The notes beneath the pieces are model-generated. The model was not told the origin of the DNA. It ran no database searches and worked only from the letters and a program-made list of their open reading frames with translations. A stretch of DNA of 64,000 nt, from contig JAJDTM010000022.1 of the NCBI GenBank assembly GCA_022827185.1, positions 1-64,000 of the forward strand. Reading direction: 5' to 3'. The position numbers and the translations under genes were made by a program. Positions 62,126 to 64,000 of the stretch are shown here, in pieces (position 1 is the first letter of the stretch; each line of letters opens with the position of its first letter). The stretch is from Candidatus Poribacteria bacterium (lineage in GTDB: Bacteria > Poribacteria > WGA-4E > WGA-3G).

Positions 62126-62219
62126 TAGGACTTACGCACTGTTTCTTAAAGTCCCCCTGATAAGGGGGATTTAGGGGGTTTAAAATTTACCATCGCGTGC
62201 TAAATTTGCGTAAGTTCTA
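62126..62219 (+). repeat. Element family A, short-core, both TIRs present, TA bounded
   Basis: TAGGACTTACGCACTG...AAGTCCCCCTGATAAGGGGGATTTAGGGGGTTTAAAA...TGCGTAAGTTCTA. Confidence 0.9.
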
Positions 62220-62302
62220 TAATTTATAATACGCGGTATTCACTCGGAATGTCAAGATAAAACGTTTTCGGTATCCTAAATCGACACCTACAGTGCGATT
62301 GC

Positions 62303-64000
62303 TTAATCTGGCAAAATCCGATACCCCGTGCTAATCCCAGTAATCATCCCGATAATTGCCCAGAGGCCAGCACACGTCATCTCTCCGAGAACCAACCCAA
62401 GAAATATAGGTCTCGCCGTCCGATACGCCTTCAATCCGCCATATTTCACAATACTAAATTTCAATCCCCAACCCAAAAATATAGAGAACCAGAGTTTAAA
62501 CGTCGCCCAAGAACTCAGCATCGTATAACCGAGCGGATGCAAGGGCCACCACACAAAGGTTTGACGCATCCACATCAAAAACACCGTGAAGGCGCTCCCG
62601 AATAGCATAAATCCAGTGTTCGTCCAATTCGTGCTCGTCTTCGGGCTTGTCAGAAGTCCTTCAAGTTGCCGCATAAACCAACTGCCCCCCGTATAAGGCG
62701 CACCGTGTGCGTAACTAATTCTAATCGCAGAATAATAGGAAACCGCAAGCCCGATAACCATCGCAACCGCCATAGCGATAAGGAGTTGCCGCCGCTTGAC
62801 GCGCGCCTCGTCTGCTGCCTTCAACCCGTTCATGATGTTCGGCATCATAAATTCACGCAGATCTAACGTGAGGCACACCGGATGCATCATTATCGAAGTC
62901 AATGTGGACGGGTGAATTTTTGAGGTCCCGAGCGTTGTCAGGAAAAAACTTTGGGGTGAAAACGAAGGATTGATGAACGGGATACCGCCGTTGATGACCT
63001 GCCACGTCAGCACAACATACATCGCAAGCAGAAACAGCACGAAACCGAACGCGAAGATAATAGACATACCCATCATGTGATTGAAAAATACCAGCACACA
63101 GATACCGCCGAGGAGTCCGAAGATTGTAACGCCGTGCGGAAGTGCTTCGTCCGATGGACGGAACTGGAGCATGTTCTTAATGTGATGCCGCATCTTCCAG
63201 AGCGCGATCGCCACAAACGCCAGACACGCCCCCGCCTCTTGTGCCGCACTAAACGACTTACCTGTCCACTGTACACCCGGTCCCGAAGTCAGTTGAAAAC
63301 CGAGCATTACCCCTAAGAGGCATTGCAGCTTGTAAAAGACGAAGAAGAACCATATACTAAACGATACCTCCAAAGTTAGCAGATAACTAAACCCCACCAT
63401 CGACCAGAAGATAACAATTTGAAATGGGCGCAAGGCACTCCAAGGACGTTCAACGAGGTACTGATTCAACCAAAAATCACGTGGGATATGGGGTGTGTTC
63501 GGAAAAAACGTATGCAAGCCGTTCATCGTATGCAAAAATACAGGGAACGCAAATCCGAACCAGAGCGCGCTGTTCTTAAAAAGTGGTCCGAGGCTACCCC
63601 TGCCTTGTGCCGCCATCTCCACAGGCAACTTAACGAGCGGGAAGGCACACCGCTCATACTCTACCCACTGTTTGCGGAGCAGCACTGAGAGGCAGATCAT
63701 CACGAAATAGACAACCAGTACATAAGCACTCCACGTCAAGATCGGGACGATCCACGCACCCCACGGCACCGATTCGCCTGCAAACAACCCTTCAAAGAAT
63801 GACTGTGCTGCGCTATGGTCTTGCACCACGCGCCAATGCGGAATATAGTGATGAAATAGCGATTCCCAGTCGTTCTCCGGCGTGGCGAGGTATTTATAAG
63901 CCACCATCGGGCTGAGTGCATAGCGCATCATCCCTGAAGACGGGATGCCTGCCGGCGCGAGCATGATACACCAAATCGTGACAAGCTCTCCAGATGAAAA
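62303..64000 (-). CDS. DUF6785-like multi-pass membrane protein (5' partial, runs off the window)
   Basis: ORF 62303..63964 stays open upstream (SSGELVTIWCIMLAPAGIPSSGMM); many TM helices; VLRKQWVEYERCAFPLVKLPVEM. Confidence 0.75.
   Translation of the reverse strand, partial: FSSGELVTIWCIMLAPAGIPSSGMMRYALSPMVAYKYLATPENDWESLFHHYIPHWRVVQDHSAAQSFFEGLFAGESVPWGAWIVPILTWSAYVLVVYFVMICLSVLLRKQWVEYERCAFPLVKLPVEMAAQGRGSLGPLFKNSALWFGFAFPVFLHTMNGLHTFFPNTPHIPRDFWLNQYLVERPWSALRPFQIVIFWSMVGFSYLLTLEVSFSIWFFFVFYKLQCLLGVMLGFQLTSGPGVQWTGKSFSAAQEAGACLAFVAIALWKMRHHIKNMLQFRPSDEALPHGVTIFGLLGGICVLVFFNHMMGMSIIFAFGFVLFLLAMYVVLTWQVINGGIPFINPSFSPQSFFLTTLGTSKIHPSTLTSIMMHPVCLTLDLREFMMPNIMNGLKAADEARVKRRQLLIAMAVAMVIGLAVSYYSAIRISYAHGAPYTGGSWFMRQLEGLLTSPKTSTNWTNTGFMLFGSAFTVFLMWMRQTFVWWPLHPLGYTMLSSWATFKLWFSIFLGWGLKFSIVKYGGLKAYRTARPIFLGLVLGEMTCAGLWAIIGMITGISTGYRILPD

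Overview
This 64 kb window is a bacterial chromosomal segment, densely coded on both strands, with about 50 credible CDSs. The flavour (LamG proteins, TolB/NHL propellers, creatininase, DUF6785-like proteins, sugar-phosphate epimerases) resembles Candidatus Poribacteria or a related diderm; that placement is inference only. Main blocks: rsfS; PP2C; thiI; RNase HIII; a tandemly duplicated secreted LamG transcription unit; nagB; an NtrC-type regulator; a pyrR-pyrC-carA-carB operon with a PyrR-type attenuation leader; a tandem pair of PD-(D/E)XK-like proteins; a split TdeIII-like restriction endonuclease without a visible methyltransferase; an lpxL-lptC-lptA-lptB-rpoN-hpf cluster followed by valS; nadB; an SLT lytic transglycosylase; gatB; and a PotA-like ATPase. 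No tRNA, rRNA, CRISPR array or intact transposase was found. The most unusual layer is the set of small nested-palindrome elements. One family has seven copies sharing the core AAGTCCCCCTGATAAGGGG...TTTAGGGGGTT. All seven read in the same orientation on the + strand whatever the direction of the adjacent gene, some have TA-bounded terminal inverted repeats, and the outer repeats differ between copies with the same core. A paralogous 'empty site' in the LamG duplication supports mobility. Another repeat family fills whole intergenic gaps up to stop or start codons, and a related one appears as a 27-codon in-frame insertion in carA. RpoN also carries an insertion of about 100 aa.
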